Positions 25,570 to 38,122 of a DNA stretch of 64,000 bases are shown piece by piece. Made by a program: the position numbers and the translations under genes. Source of the stretch: Trametopsis cervina (Eukaryota; Basidiomycota; Agaricomycetes; Polyporales; Irpicaceae). The notes beneath the pieces were generated by a model. The model was given only the letters and a program-made list of their open reading frames with translations, did no database searches and was not told where the DNA came from. The stretch spans positions 478,250-542,249 of the forward strand of contig MU278359.1 of assembly GCA_022385755.1 (NCBI GenBank), written 5' to 3'. The stretch's first letter is position 1; the number at the start of each line of letters is the position of its first letter.

Positions 25570-26194
25570 ATGTCTCTCGTCGTACCGGAAGCCCACCAGC
25601 AGTTTCAGGTGCGTCCTGCCACGAAGATGTGGTTCTATCTCACGAGTTATTATAGCACATTCTGCGTCTCCTGAACACCAATGTCGATGGAAAGCGCAAG
25701 GTCATGTACGCCTTGACCGAGATCAAGGGTGTTGGTCGCCGATACGCCAACATTGTGTGCAAGAAGGCAGATGTCGACCTTAACAAGCGGTTAGTCTAGC
25801 TGTACATGCATTCAAGTCCCAGTCCTGATGCTGTGCGTAGTGCTGGTGAACTCAACTCGGATGAGCTGGAGCGATTGGTTACCATTATTCAAAACCCCAC
25901 CCAGTTCAAGATCCCTACTTGGTTCCTCAACAGGCAGAGGGACATTGTCGATGGCAAGAACAGCCAGATTCTTTCCAACGCTGTCGACTCAAAACTCCGT
26001 GACGATCTCGAGCGACTGAAGAAGATCCGAGCGCACAGAGGTCTGAGACATTACTGGGGTCTCCGAGTCCGTGGACAGCACACCAAAACTACCGGTAAGT
26101 CACAAGTACTGTGGCAGCGCTGAGATACTTGACTAAATTGATTCCTGTAGGCCGTCGCGGCAAGACCGTCGGTGTGTCGAAGAAGCGTGGCTAG
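25570..26194 (+). CDS. RPS18: 40S ribosomal protein S18 (uS13)
   Basis: Exons 25570-25608, 25656-25789, 25841-26094 and 26151-26194; 156 aa, the usual length. Component of the small-subunit head near the P site and the bridge to the large subunit. Clear family sequence: [74 protein letters not shown] and the C-terminal [14 protein letters not shown]. The last exon is only 44 nt. A probable leader intron lies just upstream. Confidence 0.96.
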
Positions 26195-26592
26195 ATTATT
26201 CTCTGCTGTGTCGGGTGGTTTGTTGGGCTATGCGTGTACTCAAATGCTATTCCAGTCTGTATATTTGACCACGTCTGTTGCTCTCTCGTTTTCGCATGTA
26301 ACATGCACGCATTCTCACTGCACGAGGGCTTCCTGGTGAATGCCTGCTTTTCCCAAACGTAAGTCATGGATGACAGTCAGTGTAGTCAACGAGTGGGTGC
26401 AGAATGTTAAGTACTATCGCACAGAGGCTCTCTTGGCCGATGCGCAAAAGTGCGCTCGTTCCAGAAATTTCGCGGCGTATGGCGCCAAAGGCGCAAGTAT
26501 AACTTTCATCAACTTGCAGCGCATTGTTTGACCACTCGTTGACAATGGCCACTACCTGGCAGTACTCTGTTCATTCACATCCCTGGTTTCGC
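26195..26592. other. Intergenic, RPS18 3' flank and promoter of the next gene
   Basis: About 400 bp with no supported feature. The frame of the next gene is open upstream to 26524, but the ATG at 26593 fits the basic N-terminus better. Confidence 0.45.
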
Positions 26593-27423
26593 ATGCCATC
26601 GCACAAACGAAAAACCATCGAACACGACAACAGCAGCTCATCTGACGCTTCAGACTACGACCCAAGCCCCATCCCAAAGAAACGCCTCAGGTGCGGCATC
26701 CTGGAGAATGGCTTCGCACAATTATCCCTCGCCTCCGACGCGGATGCGCCTCAAATGACCGAGCTCGCGCCTGCGCAGTCGTTCGCGGCTTTGGTTAGTG
26801 CACCGCAGATCATACCCGTGCCGGAACCACCACCTAGGGAGGGTACCTGGGATGAGATGTCTTATGATGACATACAGGCTGACCCCCCACACCCTCAGCC
26901 TGTTATTTTACCTGGCTCTGTGGAAGAGCCCATTTCTCCTGAGACACGGCCAGACCAGGCCTCTCCAGACGTTACCATGAGGTCGAGGTCATGGTATGAA
27001 CCAGAGAAAGATCGTACGTCAGCATTCATCTAGCAGTCCTGGTGGGCCGCGGCTGATGACCGTTGTCCAGGGATCGTCGTTGTTGACCTCGACGACTCAG
27101 ACGTGGAAGAAGAGACAGAAACCACGCCGCAATTAGCGGTAAATACTGCACTCCTGAACCGTATCAAAGGCCACACGGACTCACCGCTTCCTGGGTTTGC
27201 CGAGCCAGCGTCGAACATGGCGCTAGTACTGTTCAGGCCGCTACCCAAACCTGAGGATGCGAAGGATACATGGCAGCAGATGCGGACAGAACCCAGGGAT
27301 AGTGCAACTTCGCAGGCAGCGAGCTCTGGCAGATTGGACGGACACACAGATATCAATATCATAGACACAGCTCATGTAGATTTTTTGCCCATGGACGTTG
27401 ATAGTGCAATGGAAATCGAATGA
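26593..27423 (+). CDS. Conserved-looking unknown acidic protein, 257 aa
   Basis: Exons 26593-27013 and 27071-27423, joined by a 57-nt intron. Function unknown. The N-terminus is basic then Ser/Asp-rich (MPSHKRKTIEHDN, SDASDYDPSPIPKKRLRCGI), a possible nuclear localisation signal. The splice junction makes YEPEKDRIVVVDLDDSDVEE, and a later block reads LLNRIKGHTDSPLPGF...NMALVLFRPLP. I have a memory of similar RIVV-DLDDSD / ALVLF-PLP blocks in other basidiomycete hypothetical proteins, but no named domain. The protein is mostly low complexity, with no membrane segment or catalytic signature. Confidence 0.65.
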
Positions 27424-27657
27424 TTCAAGGAATACGGATTGGGCTACACGTTGAGAAGGATATATTATCTCGTTTAAAGGTAAGGATAGCAAGACGAACA
27501 ATTCAAGCACCAACATCCGGGTTGGACGTCGACTAGCGAAAGCACAGAGCAAACAAAAACTAGAGAATCATGGATAGATTAGAGCTTCATCTATGTGAGT
27601 TACAAACGACGGGGAGTTCGTACGCCGTCTTCACTTTGCGTGTGTGGTATGATGGTA

Positions 27658-29008
27658 TTATCGAGGAATATTGCCACCTTGCCCCGCACTGGCATACAAC
27701 TGCTCTGCGCGATTCACATACGAATGATGGTGTCGAGCGTGCGCATGAGGGTGAGGGACATGATGCATTTGCATCTGAGAGTATGAATTGCGTATGGGCA
27801 TGGTAGAGCCGTTACTGACAGCAGGAGATACACTTTGACTGTGGCTGTTGCCAGTATGGGCGACGGAGGATACAATGTGACGGCGATGGTCATGCGTATG
27901 CCCGTGATGAGTGTGGCCATGGTGAGAATGGCCAGCGTGCTCGCGTTGCACTCGCTCTTGAGATTGCTGCAGGAGATCATTCATGGGAGTGTGCGGAGAG
28001 ATAGGAGCTGGAGTAGAAGGTTGGGAAGTGGCGGGATAGGGTGAAAGCAGATCGACATGATTCATTGAGATGCTGTGATCAAAGGAGGATGAGGCTTGGT
28101 GGTGGGGAGGTTGGGATTGGGGAGGCAGTAGGTTCTGAGACTGTAGAAGTTGTTGCGGCTGTGCATTAGGAGTTATGCGTACCCGTGGTTGGAGTGGTGG
28201 CTGCAGTGTGGGAACAGATCTCTGTATGCTCTGTTCGTACTGTTGCGATGTTGAGGTTGAGGCCACTTTGTGGTCGTCTGCAGGACCTGCGATAGTCATT
28301 TCGGCATCTCTGTCTGGCTCGTTACCGCCTTGTTCAACCTCTTCGTCCTCATCTCCGTCTGGTGAGATGGAAACTGATGGTCCAACGTCCAAGGTCTGAG
28401 TGGCTCTCTGTGCGGCAATTTCTTCTGCAGTCAGGAAGCGACCGCCAGGCCCGCGAGGGCGGCGCATGGCATGCTTATGCCGTGATTCATGGAGGTAGGG
28501 CTACATCCTGGGTTTAAATTAAATGCAAGAGCACGGATTACCATAACGCACCTTCCTCTGCCGAGAAAGTCTGTGAACCTCCTCGAGACGAGCTCTTGCC
28601 ACGCGTCTCTTCAAGATCCGATAGTATTGCTTCGCATTCACATATAGAGGTTCCTCGTCCAAAGGTGCGTCATCTTGTATTTGATCGACGGGTGGGTCGG
28701 GTTCCCGCTGATCTTGAGCATTTACAGACTCGTGTGCGAGATGCTGTTGTGAATGCTGCTGCTGTAGGTAGAGGCCATGAGGCGACGCAGGTATAGAGGC
28801 CGGTGCTGGGGACGGGTGAGGGGAGGGTTGGCGAGAGAGAGCATGTTGCGACTGGTGTTGTTGGGCAGGAAAAAATTGGTAGAGATGCGGTTGTGGATGT
28901 GCTAGAGTGATAATGAGTACAAGTACACAGTTGGTCGATGGGAACGGCCAACATACGGTAAGAGTGATGATAACTAGAGGCGTTGAACAGCTGATCGACG
29001 TTCTCCAT
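27658..29008 (-). CDS. HAP2: CCAAT-binding factor subunit HAP2 / NF-YA
   Basis: Exons 29008-28957, 28901-28552 and 28500-27658, 414 aa. Subunit of the heterotrimeric CCAAT-binding complex with Hap3/Hap5. The signature is split by an intron: EPLYVNAKQYYRILKRRVAR, ARLEEVHRLSRQRK (subunit association), then PYLHESRHKHAMRRPRGPGG RF (DNA contact). A Gln/Pro/His-rich activation-like region precedes it, and a long Gln/Pro/Ser tail follows, including a His-rich tract (HSHHGHTHHGHTHDHRRH). The start is the only ATG near a consistent donor; upstream in-frame codons are GTG, not ATG. A CCAAT pentamer lies a few bases 5' of that ATG. Confidence 0.94.
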
Positions 29009-29925
29009 GTTGATTGGTCCAAGTCGTCCACCACTCACCGCTCACCGTGCCCGCAGCCCACCCGACTTTTGCCTCTCCGCCCGGCGCTCCGCTCGAAATA
29101 ACCCCTTATTACGCACTATCAATGCCGATTACAAAATGATAACAATCGCAGTGATATTATTGCGCGCAAATATTCATCATAGGCATTCAATGTGTATGCC
29201 ATAATACGCAAACACCGGCGTGCACAAGCCTACTCCATGCAAGACGGAGACTGTAGAAGCTGGTGGTAGTTGATAACAAAGTGCGGGATCCGAGCTATCA
29301 CCTCCACGGTCATGGCCAGGAGATACACGTTATGTATACATCGGCGTTGCGGGTCGGGCGACGGGCATGAGACGTCACGGGGTAGTACAGTATGCTGAAG
29401 CCGTGTTTCTGTACGCAATAGCAGGGTCACACAACGTCACTGGCGATGGCTACCGTTCCGTCGCATCTGCTGGCAACCCAACGCGGTTAATATGCGGTTT
29501 GATAATGTGTGGACGAACGCGTCTTTGCGGGTGTGAGAGCATCATGCACTCATCTATTACGAAATCTACCCCCGTGAGCTTTTCCGTGGGGTCACAGGAC
29601 GCATCGAGGAGGCAACGTTGCACGGTGGTATAGACCAAAGGACAGTCACACTTGGGGAAGGAGGAATGTACGTGACTAAACGTGTCATGCGCGTGACGCA
29701 ATTCGCTGCAAGATAAATGAGCACGGCAATCCGACTGGCGTTCCTCCGTCCCAGCCTTAGCCTCCGACCGCCATCTCTCCCATCTCCCACTCGCCGCCTG
29801 ATTCTTATTCTCGTCGCGCATCTCTCCTGATTTCGCAGTATACAAGAGACTCTCCATCGACCTCTGCGCGCATCAACGGTTCCTACAGCTCGATCCTACC
29901 AGACGGACACCGAAAAGGCGTTAAC
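29009..29925. other. 0.9 kb divergent promoter region, HAP2 and pyroglutamyl peptidase
   Basis: No gene recognised. A CCAAT (29017-29013, minus strand) sits in the HAP2 leader. The half nearest the peptidase gene is pyrimidine-rich on the plus strand, as in fungal core promoters. Confidence 0.45.
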
Positions 29926-31092
29926 ATGGCTCCTGTCGAGCACCGTCCCGCAGGCTCTACGCTCGAGCCCAACGTAATCCATGTGCTTATAACAGGCTTT
30001 GGGGTAAGTCTCCCGCAGTCGTCCAACTGAGTTCCCTCACTAACATATTTGACGTTCGTCCTTATCGTGTTGTCTTACCCAAGTGTAGCCTTTCTGGAAA
30101 TACACCGAGAACCCGTCATGGGCTGCTGTAAAGCCTCTACACAATACCATCATTTATACCGAACCCCAACCCCCCACCGAGGCGAATAGCGCAAAGGATC
30201 AGTCGACATCGTACGCCGAACCCATGCAGCAAGATGGTCCGGTGACGCTCCAACAGATCCATATCACCACCCTCCTCATACCAGTCTCTTATCAAGAGGT
30301 CCTAGCGGTCACCCCAGGACTACACGCGCGTCCACCCATCCTCCCCATCCCCGCCGATCCTGCGTTTACACCGACCCACCTTCCCGCGAACGGATTTGAC
30401 TTTATCTTCCACGTTGGCGTCGCCGGCAGAGGTCCTCTCCGCATTGAGCGACTTGGGCATAAGCTCAATTACCGGATGAAGGACGTGGACGAGCAGTACG
30501 CGCCCGTCGTGCAGCTACCGAAAGACCCAGCACCACAAGAGCCTGGCGAAACGGAGCGGATGGAAAGACAAAGAGTCGGTGTACCGGTGACATCACTTGA
30601 AGCAGCGAATATCAACGTCTTCAGAGGGACGATGGACCTTGCAAACGGGGAGCGTCTACTCGAAAGTCACCATCAAGAGCACCAGCCAGCCCGAGGCTTT
30701 GGCAAAGGATATGAGAACTTCGCGGACGAGCTGTTCACGGAGATCGATGTAACGAGACTCATATTCCACTTGAAGAAGACTGGCATCGAGGTTCGTCGGT
30801 CATGCTGCGCCAGACGTTACGTTAAATGACTGACCGCCCGTCTCTACAGCAAGTGTACTCTTCAATGGATGCGGGTCACTTCCTATGTGACTTCATCTTC
30901 TACTGCTCGCTTGCTGAAGCCAAACGCAACGCGTTGAAGCAGGAGCAGGCACAAGCCCGGAGCACGCCCCCAAAGATGACACCTGTGCTGTTTATGCATT
31001 GTTGTCCGGTCGGCCAGCCGTTAGAGACAGAAGAAGTGACTCAAGCAATTAAGCAAGTGACAGCGTGGGTCTGTGCGCGGTTGACAGCCTGA
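29926..31092 (+). CDS. Pyroglutamyl-peptidase I (peptidase C15)
   Basis: Exons 29926-30003, 30089-30790 and 30850-31092, 340 aa. A cysteine peptidase that removes N-terminal pyroglutamate from peptides, normally cytosolic. The N-terminal VIHVLITGFGPFWKYTENPS matches the family opening (TGFGPF...NPS). The Glu region is FHVGVAGRGPLRIERLGHK, the Cys region is SSMDAGHFLCDFIFYCSL, and the His region is VLFMHCCPVG; these correspond to the Glu-Cys-His triad. At 340 aa it is longer than bacterial enzymes (about 215 aa) because of a Pro/Gln-rich insertion at about 47-75 and a charged insertion in the middle; such extended fungal forms are known. Confidence 0.85.
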
Positions 31093-31726
31093 GATGGCCT
31101 GGGATTGGCAAGATGGGAGGCCGGTCTTACTTTATCTCATTATAGTCTTGTCCCCTTTGACGGATCTACGTTGGAAATAATGTTGTATTGCTTGCGTGTA
31201 TGTACTGGAAACGATTATGTGCTGCATGCAGCTATCCGTATAAAACATGGAATGCGAGTGGGCCACCCGGGTCCCTGTAGTGCAGTGCTTCCACGTCCTG
31301 CCAATCAGGGAACAGGAGATGGCGACGACACACAGCTCCGCCGCCTCAGACCTATCGGAGACAGCTGAATTGTGTTGCAGGGGCTGCCGGACGCCCCAGC
31401 ACAGACGTTGACGGCCTATAAGACCTCTCGCAATGCACACTTGCCCCGCGCACACCAGGCACTTATGGAATTCAGTCGCTACGCGGTGTATATCTTATGG
31501 AATTCATTCATGCTGAATCATATGTGGCAGAGACGAGCGCATTCAAGCTACCGCCATTCGTCGCAACCTCCTCATCGACCGACTCGATAACCTGCATCAC
31601 GTGTAGCGCTCTGCACTACTTATACTCTCACTTCGATGGCGAAATCTTCAGTGTCGCAGCAGCTCTCTTGTCTCTTGTTCTCTATCCTCTCCTCTAGAAA
31701 CCCTCTACCATCCTGAGACCCGAATC
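31093..31726. other. Intergenic, APS kinase promoter
   Basis: 634 bp with no supported ORF. It contains the TCACGTG element listed separately and a CT-rich stretch just before the APS kinase start. Confidence 0.45.
31597..31603 (+). promoter_or_regulatory. TCACGTG E-box upstream of APS kinase
   Basis: TCACGTG lies 124 bp before the APS kinase ATG. In yeast the Cbf1-Met4-Met28 complex binds this heptamer in sulfur assimilation promoters including MET14 and MET16. Function here is inferred from position and gene identity. Confidence 0.45.
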
Positions 31727-32557
31727 ATGTCTACGAACATCACTTTCCATGCCGGTATGTCATTGTTTGCGTGGGCGATCGCCCTTAACGCAGTTTTTAA
31801 CTTTCTCCTTCCTTCTTAGGTGCCGTCGATGGCCCTGAGCGCGCACAGCTTCTGGCACAGAAGGGTGTAACAATCTGGTTCACCGGCCTCAGTGCTAGCG
31901 GAAAGGTTCATTCAGATCTACCCATGCAAACAATATGCGCTAACCTCCATACTTGTTAGTCTACCATAGCAGTCGCTCTCGAACAGCATCTTCTGCACCT
32001 TAAGAAGTTCTGCTACCGTCTCGACGGAGACAACGTCCGGTTCGGTCTGAACAAAGACCTGGGTTTCGACGAGAAGTCCCGCAACGAGAACATCCGCAGG
32101 ATCGGCGAGGTACGTTTAGTCGGCGTCCCGCCTTGCAAACTCTGACCTTTGCGTGCGGCACAGGTTTCCAAGCTCTTTGCCGACGCGTGCTGCATCTGTG
32201 CCACCGCCTTTATATCACCCTATCGTGCGGACCGCTCTGTGGCCCGCGAGCTACATGAGAAGGCTGGCCTCGGCTTCATCGAGGTCTTCATCGACGCCCC
32301 CTTGAACGTCGTGGAGCAGCGTGACCCGAAAGGCTTGTACAAGAAGGCCCGTGCGGGGGAAATCAAAGGTGCGTGATATCCCTTTCAATTGCTTCTAACG
32401 TCTTGCCTCACATACCTTTCTCCCAGACTTCACAGGCATCTCCGCCCCCTACGAGGCTCCTGAAAGCCCAGAAATACATATTAAAACCGCAGAATGCGAC
32501 GTCACGGAAGCAGTCCGGCGCATCACAGAATACCTCTCCGAGCACCACTTTATTTAG
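31727..32557 (+). CDS. MET14: Adenylylsulfate (APS) kinase
   Basis: Exons 31727-31754, 31820-31905, 31960-32109, 32164-32368 and 32427-32557; 199 aa, the family length. It phosphorylates APS to PAPS in sulfate assimilation. P-loop GLSASGKST spans an exon junction; [74 protein letters not shown] and [15 protein letters not shown] are all classic APS kinase blocks. It is convergent with the kinase gene ending at 32,832. The product feeds methionine and AdoMet supply, the substrate of the SPE2 enzyme encoded at 3.5 kb. Confidence 0.96.
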
Positions 32558-32831
32558 ATCTCAGAGTAGCTGACAGGAAACCTTCATGTAAATTACTCCG
32601 GGCTGTTATATAGTTTTGGTTTTGCTCCAACGTCTCTGGGATTGCTGGTCCGTGGCAGTGTGAGATTATTGATACAGGTTACAATTAGACTACTGAGTAC
32701 GATATTCAAGATCATGATAGACAGTCCTGATACGAATATTACGCAGGGAACGGCAAGGCTTTACAAAACGATACAACGGGTTTGTCGTTTGAGAAGGCAG
32801 CAGTAACAACCACCATCTTCAAGTCAAGTAT

Positions 32832-35796
32832 CTACTCTGCGGCCAGCGCAGATGGCGGGGTGGATGGCTCCAACATCGTCGGAGGAAGAATGCCGCGTGA
32901 GCTGCTAGGAATTCCAGTCGATTCTTCTTGCTCCTGCTCCTCCTCGATAGTAGTATGTTCAGCGGCTGTGTCAAGGATGGCGGAAAGCCCAACCTCGACC
33001 ACGGATAACCACTGGGCTAGATCTTCCACCGTTCGGGCTAATTCTGAATGGGTTGCATCGTGAGAATGTGTTAACGCCCCAAAATCAAGGTGTCGAATCG
33101 GCGGCCCACTTAGCGACTCGGTTGTGGGCGAAGTGAACGCGGCATGCAGCGCGCCGTAAGAGTACGATCGTAGATGGGTAATACCAGTCGACGACGAAGA
33201 GGATTCTCCGAGAGGATGGCCCTGTAAGGAAGATAGTGAGTTCAAGGATGTCGACGAAGATGACGCGGCGAAGTTCGTGAAAGGTAGGGTCCGAGGACTG
33301 AGTTGCGTGACATCTGCAGGGGTAGAAGAGCCCAATGGACTCGGGGATGGTGATGCTCTCGGTGGCGGAGCCGCAGAAGGCGATGGTGGTAGAAGATCTA
33401 TCATGCCTATTCTATGTTCGGATGTCACTGTTGGAATCTAGCATTTTATTCCATCAACAGCTGGCTTGACCAATGAGCAATGACAACCAACCTTGAGGAC
33501 ATCCTTCAATCCGGGCAACGGAGGACCGGTATCTCCCATGCTACCGCTCCGCACCTCCTTCTGTCGTGAAAAAGGTCTCGTCGGTGTGTGTATAGTCTCC
33601 ATCACCGCGACAGAAGCAAGGCGCGTCATGCTCGGCTTTTGGGGCACCGTTTTTGAGAATATAAACGACCCGTCGGAGGTAGGACTGAATGGAGCAGAGG
33701 ACTCTGCTGCAACAGAACGTGAACGATCCAAACCCAAGACAGCAGGCATGGATCCCGCCGGAGATGGTAGACGTCTGGGTAGTACGGATGCGTCCAAAGA
33801 TTGTGTAAATTGATGAGAACTACGCGATGAGTTGGTGGTTGATGATATGGTGGATGCACTTGCGTGAGTAGGGGAAATCCTATTATGAGTTTTGCTCTTG
33901 GGGGAGGGTGTGGACAAGGATGTGTCGAATGCAAAACCCGGAGGGGGAAATTGATATTCTTTCGCGACAGGAAAATTCCACTGATGATGAGATGGGAACC
34001 CATCCGGCGATTCTGCAATGCTACTCTTGGACCGTTTGCGGGTCACATTCGGCCGCGCCATTGGTGGCGATAACCTCTCCGGTGACGATGTTGAAAGTAC
34101 AATGGGAGGAGGCATGTCTGTCAATGTCGCTATTTCCTGGTCGGCTTCAGAGAATGGAACTTCACTATCGTAGATACCATGTTCTGGTCGTGTATCACGT
34201 AGAATAAGAACACTGTCAAGTCCAGGACCTCTGCTCCGAGGAATGCCAGCACCCAAAGGAGGGGGACGTTCTCGTACCGAATTCTTCTGATTGTCAGCGC
34301 CCTCGGAGCCACTAGCAATGCCCGTTGAGTGTGACTTGTGAGGTGTTGATGTTCGCGGAGGAAACTCAAAGGTAGGCTGCTTGGCGGTCAAGACTTCTTC
34401 TTCGAGATCGCTAGGTGTAGATGAAGCAGCGCTTCGTGATCTCCCCCTGCCTCGAGCTGGTGCTAGTAAGGGAGGCAGGGGAAGCAGAGATGGGTTCGAA
34501 GTCGTCTGTGTAGAAGAGTCGAAACCAGGAAGTTTGAACGGATCTGCACTACTATCTCCATCCTGAAAGAGCATCCTCAACGCAGTAGGAACGTTCGACA
34601 TTTGCGGTCGAATTGTCGGATGCAGAGTGCCTGTCTCATCCAACGCTGGAAAGGACGACAATGTCTCGTCGCCTTGATGAATGTCAATTGAAGCACGGGC
34701 GCGGACTGTATCAAATTCCCATGAATTTGTATCATTATCCGACTGAGCATCTTCAGGTCTAATATTCGGTCAGAGAATTGAAGGCGCGTCTCAATCATAC
34801 AAACATACTCTTGTCTCTCCTCTTGTTCCCAAGGCAGCGGATCTGCCATACTGGCTCGTACACCACCACTCTTTCGCCAGATATCATAACGGACTATAAG
34901 GTCTCTCAAGAATGTGACTGCAGTCTTCAGGACAGGCTTCATATATTTCGTTTTCAATAGATCTTCAGCAGACAGCCTCTACGCCCGGGTGTCAGCTAAA
35001 TGTCAGAACTTCAATCACAGTGATCCACACGCACATCACTTGGTGACTCGCGTAAACAATGGGCAACAAATTCCCTCAACTCCTTACTACCTTCGCCTTC
35101 AATGAGTCGTGGGGGTTTCATGCGTGGAATCATCTGGATTAGCTTTGCTTGATCCATAATGTGCGAGTTGGGCACATTGCCCTTGATCATCTCGTAAATC
35201 ATGATACCAAGGCTCCAGATATCTGCCTTCGTATCGTAGGCGGAGGCGTGGGCGACTTCAGGAGCCATCCAATGCGGCGTTCCGACCAAAGTATTTCTCT
35301 TGCTAGAGGCTGTCGCAAGCAATGCTGAAACACCGAAGTCGCATATCTTGACATTCCCGGTCGCAGTGATGAGAATATTGGCTGCCTTGAGATCCCGATG
35401 TATGATGGCCGATTTGTGCAGATAACTAAGGCCATAGAGAACCTCCCGAACAATGACTGCCACGTATTTCTCCTCTATAGTCCCATCCTTGGACGCCTTC
35501 ATCAACGTACGGACGCTCCCCCCCTCAGCATACTCCATGACTATCCACACCCTGGGCCCATCCAGAAAACAGCCATAATACTGAGTGACATTAGGTGCGT
35601 CGCGAAGTTGAGTGAGAAGGGCGACCTCTCGCTGAATGTCGCCGACATCGTCGTCTTCGGTGTCGAGATTGATGATTTTCAGAGCAACGACCTTATCCGT
35701 CGCAATTTCCAGGCCCTTATGAACCGATCCATATGCTCCTTTGCCTATAGTTTCAAGCCTTTTGTAGAGTGAGTGAACAGGTAGCTGGTGAGGCAT
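32832..35796 (-). CDS. Ste20/GCK-family Ser/Thr kinase (Kic1/Nak1-like)
   Basis: Exons 35796-35035, 34978-34809, 34758-33492 and 33437-32832, 934 aa. The kinase domain occupies residues 9-270: IGKGAYGSVHKG (P-loop), VVALKIINLD (catalytic Lys), IIHRDLKAANILI, KICDFGVSALLA, GTPHWMAPEVA and DIWSLGIMIYEMIKGN. An N-terminal kinase of this type with a long Ser/Pro-rich tail is the germinal-centre-kinase layout; the QREVALLTQLRDAPNVTQYY block resembles fungal Kic1/Nak1 enzymes that act with NDR kinases in polarity and cell separation. The exact subfamily is inference. The tail (about 310-934) is low complexity, with a short helical region near the end (HSELARTVEDLAQWLSVVEV) that may be a dimerisation or partner site. 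The start is ATG 35796; upstream in-frame codons are not ATG. Confidence 0.88.
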
Positions 35797-36072
35797 TGCG
35801 GCCGATGTGGTCGATCGTAGATGTCCCGGTAGGGAGAGAAAAGCGACTGGATGGTGCAATAATCAGGACAGTCATTGGTTCATTCACAAAGGAGTCATTG
35901 CCCCAGCGCAGAAGAGTGGTCACAGTGGTCGTCCGAGTCGTGGTTCAGTAGACAAGTGTAGAATGTTTCCTGATAACCGCCGTGTAAACTAAGCTCAATA
36001 ATAAATATTTGTTTATCTTGTAGATGAAGATATTGATCGGAAACGGAAATTGATCTGGAAGGGAACTTGGCC

Positions 36073-37972
36073 ATGGACTTTGACGAGTCATCCACTAGCA
36101 GGGTTCTCGTTCAAGAGTTCATTGCTGTAGTCTTTGCTGGGTTTGGCAATGAGTGAGTGGGCACAGCTCTACTAAGCTAATTCTTCCTCACCCAACTTCC
36201 AAAGCTTGACACCGCTCACCAATAATCATGGAGACGAGCCGTGTCCAAAGGCTTTGCTACCTATAGCCAATAAGCCCATGCTACACTACCCGCTAAGCTG
36301 GCTGGAGGCATCTGGAATTAGAGGTATTCTTTGCGAACCTGTTGGCGTCACATTAATCAACATCACTCAGAGGTGCTCTTGATCTGCCCTGCCGTGCACA
36401 GGGCGGCCATGAACCATTACATTCGGTCAGATGCATCCACAACAGCATTTCCATCGTTGCGCATCGACCTGCAAGTATATGGCGATACTCAGGATCTCAA
36501 TGTGGGCACGGGTACCGTGCTCAGGCATTTTGCTCACAAAATCAAGCACGATTTCGTTGTTTTGCCGTGCGATTTTGTTCCATCGCCTTCGTTCCTTCTG
36601 ACCAAAGTTCTGGATAAGTTCAGAACGGAGGCTTCTTCCGATGGCTCCATTACTACGACCTGCTTCTTCGAGTGGAATAAACCAGAGAAAGGCAGCAGTA
36701 CGGAAGAATGGAATAGTATACCGACGCCCATGCCTGTCGTCTGGGATGAACCCTCAGGGACGCTGCTCTATGTAGACACTGCAGACGATGTAGATCGGGA
36801 TGATGAACACATGGAACTCAGCATGAGCCTTCTGTCGAGGTCTGTGGGGTGACTCAATAAACGAACTGCAAGCCCTGACCTTTTCCACAGCTATCCCAAA
36901 GTTAGACTGTCTTCCAACATGATCGATTCGCATGTATATGTTTGCCAAAGATCAGTCTTGGATGTGTTGCAAGAAAAATCGCGGCTCGATTCTATACGCG
37001 AAGAGTTCATCCCGTGGTTATGCAGGCCACAATACTCGAGGAGAAAAAAAGCCAAATATGGCTCAGGTGCGCTCTTCATATGTGGTCACAAATTACAACA
37101 CTCAATCCTTATTCCTAGTCCTTAATCCCACCTCCGCTTCCTCTTCACAAAATCTAGCACTGAAGCATGCTACGTTGCACCACAATTTCTCAGAAACTTC
37201 CGCGCATATCACAAGTTCTGAAAACGAAATACGCACAGCACCTTCATCGCCGGTAGACTCTGACGATGGTGCAGACAACAAAGCTAGCCTACGCGTCGGA
37301 ATAGTTATACACAGCACATCGGATGGGTATGCCGCACGAGCCAATACCTTGCACTCATACTTGGAGCTCAATCGACATGTTCGTCATCTTATAAAGCCAT
37401 TCACGGTTACCAAATGCTAACGGCGCATGACCCACAGTTCTTGGTACAAACGAGCTGGACCCTACCTACCGACCCAGAGAGCCGAGCACTCATTGATCCT
37501 AAAGCACAGATATCTACTGACTCCATGGTTGGTCATACGACTCAAGTCGAGGAGCGCACGAGCATCAAAAAGTCAGTCATTGGCAAGCATTGTGTTATTG
37601 GAAAGATGGTAAAAATCGCCGGATGTGTTATACTTGATCATTGTGTCATTGCGGACGGGTGCGTTCCCGTATCTCGCCAATCACTTATTATCTGACGCGC
37701 TGCTACAGGGCCAAGTTAGACGGCTGCATATTGGGCAAAAACACCAAGGTCGGTGCGAAGGCTGAATTGACGAGATGTGTCACGCAAGCAGGATACGAAG
37801 TCGATGCAGGAGGTATAGCTTCACCCACCAACAACTCTTAGTGTGTCATCTGACTGTATCAATAGAAACATTCAGAAACGACAAACTGGAAGTGGCAGAT
37901 TGGACTGCAGCGCATGAATCTGGTGACGACGACGACGACGGGAGTGCTTCGAGCGATGAGAGTGATTCATGA
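36073..37972 (+). CDS. GCD1: Translation initiation factor eIF2B subunit gamma
   Basis: Eight exons: 36073-36152, 36205-36323, 36371-36839, 36891-37066, 37119-37378, 37438-37658, 37709-37812 and 37866-37972; 511 aa. Part of the guanine-nucleotide exchange factor for eIF2. The nucleotidyltransferase-like N-terminus has FIAVVFAGFGN, GDEPCPKALLPIANKPMLHY, PLSWLEASGIREVLLICPAV and FVVLPCDFVPS. The C-terminal left-handed beta-helix has SMVGHTTQVEERTSIKKSVI, GKHCVIGKMVKIAGCVILDH and LDGCILGKNTKVGAKAELTR. The tail is very acidic (SGDDDDDGSASSDESDS). It shares a 276-bp divergent promoter with the GCK kinase and converges on eIF3c. Confidence 0.93.
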
Positions 37973-38122
37973 GATTCATAAAAAGGACTAACGTCAATGT
38001 ACCTATACATCAGAGATACAGCCATTCTTTGCTACAAGCATCGTTACATAGACACTGCAAATGAGGAAAGCGAGTGAAAAATTACACCAGGCCGTGCATG
38101 TAGCACCAAACAGCGAATGAAA

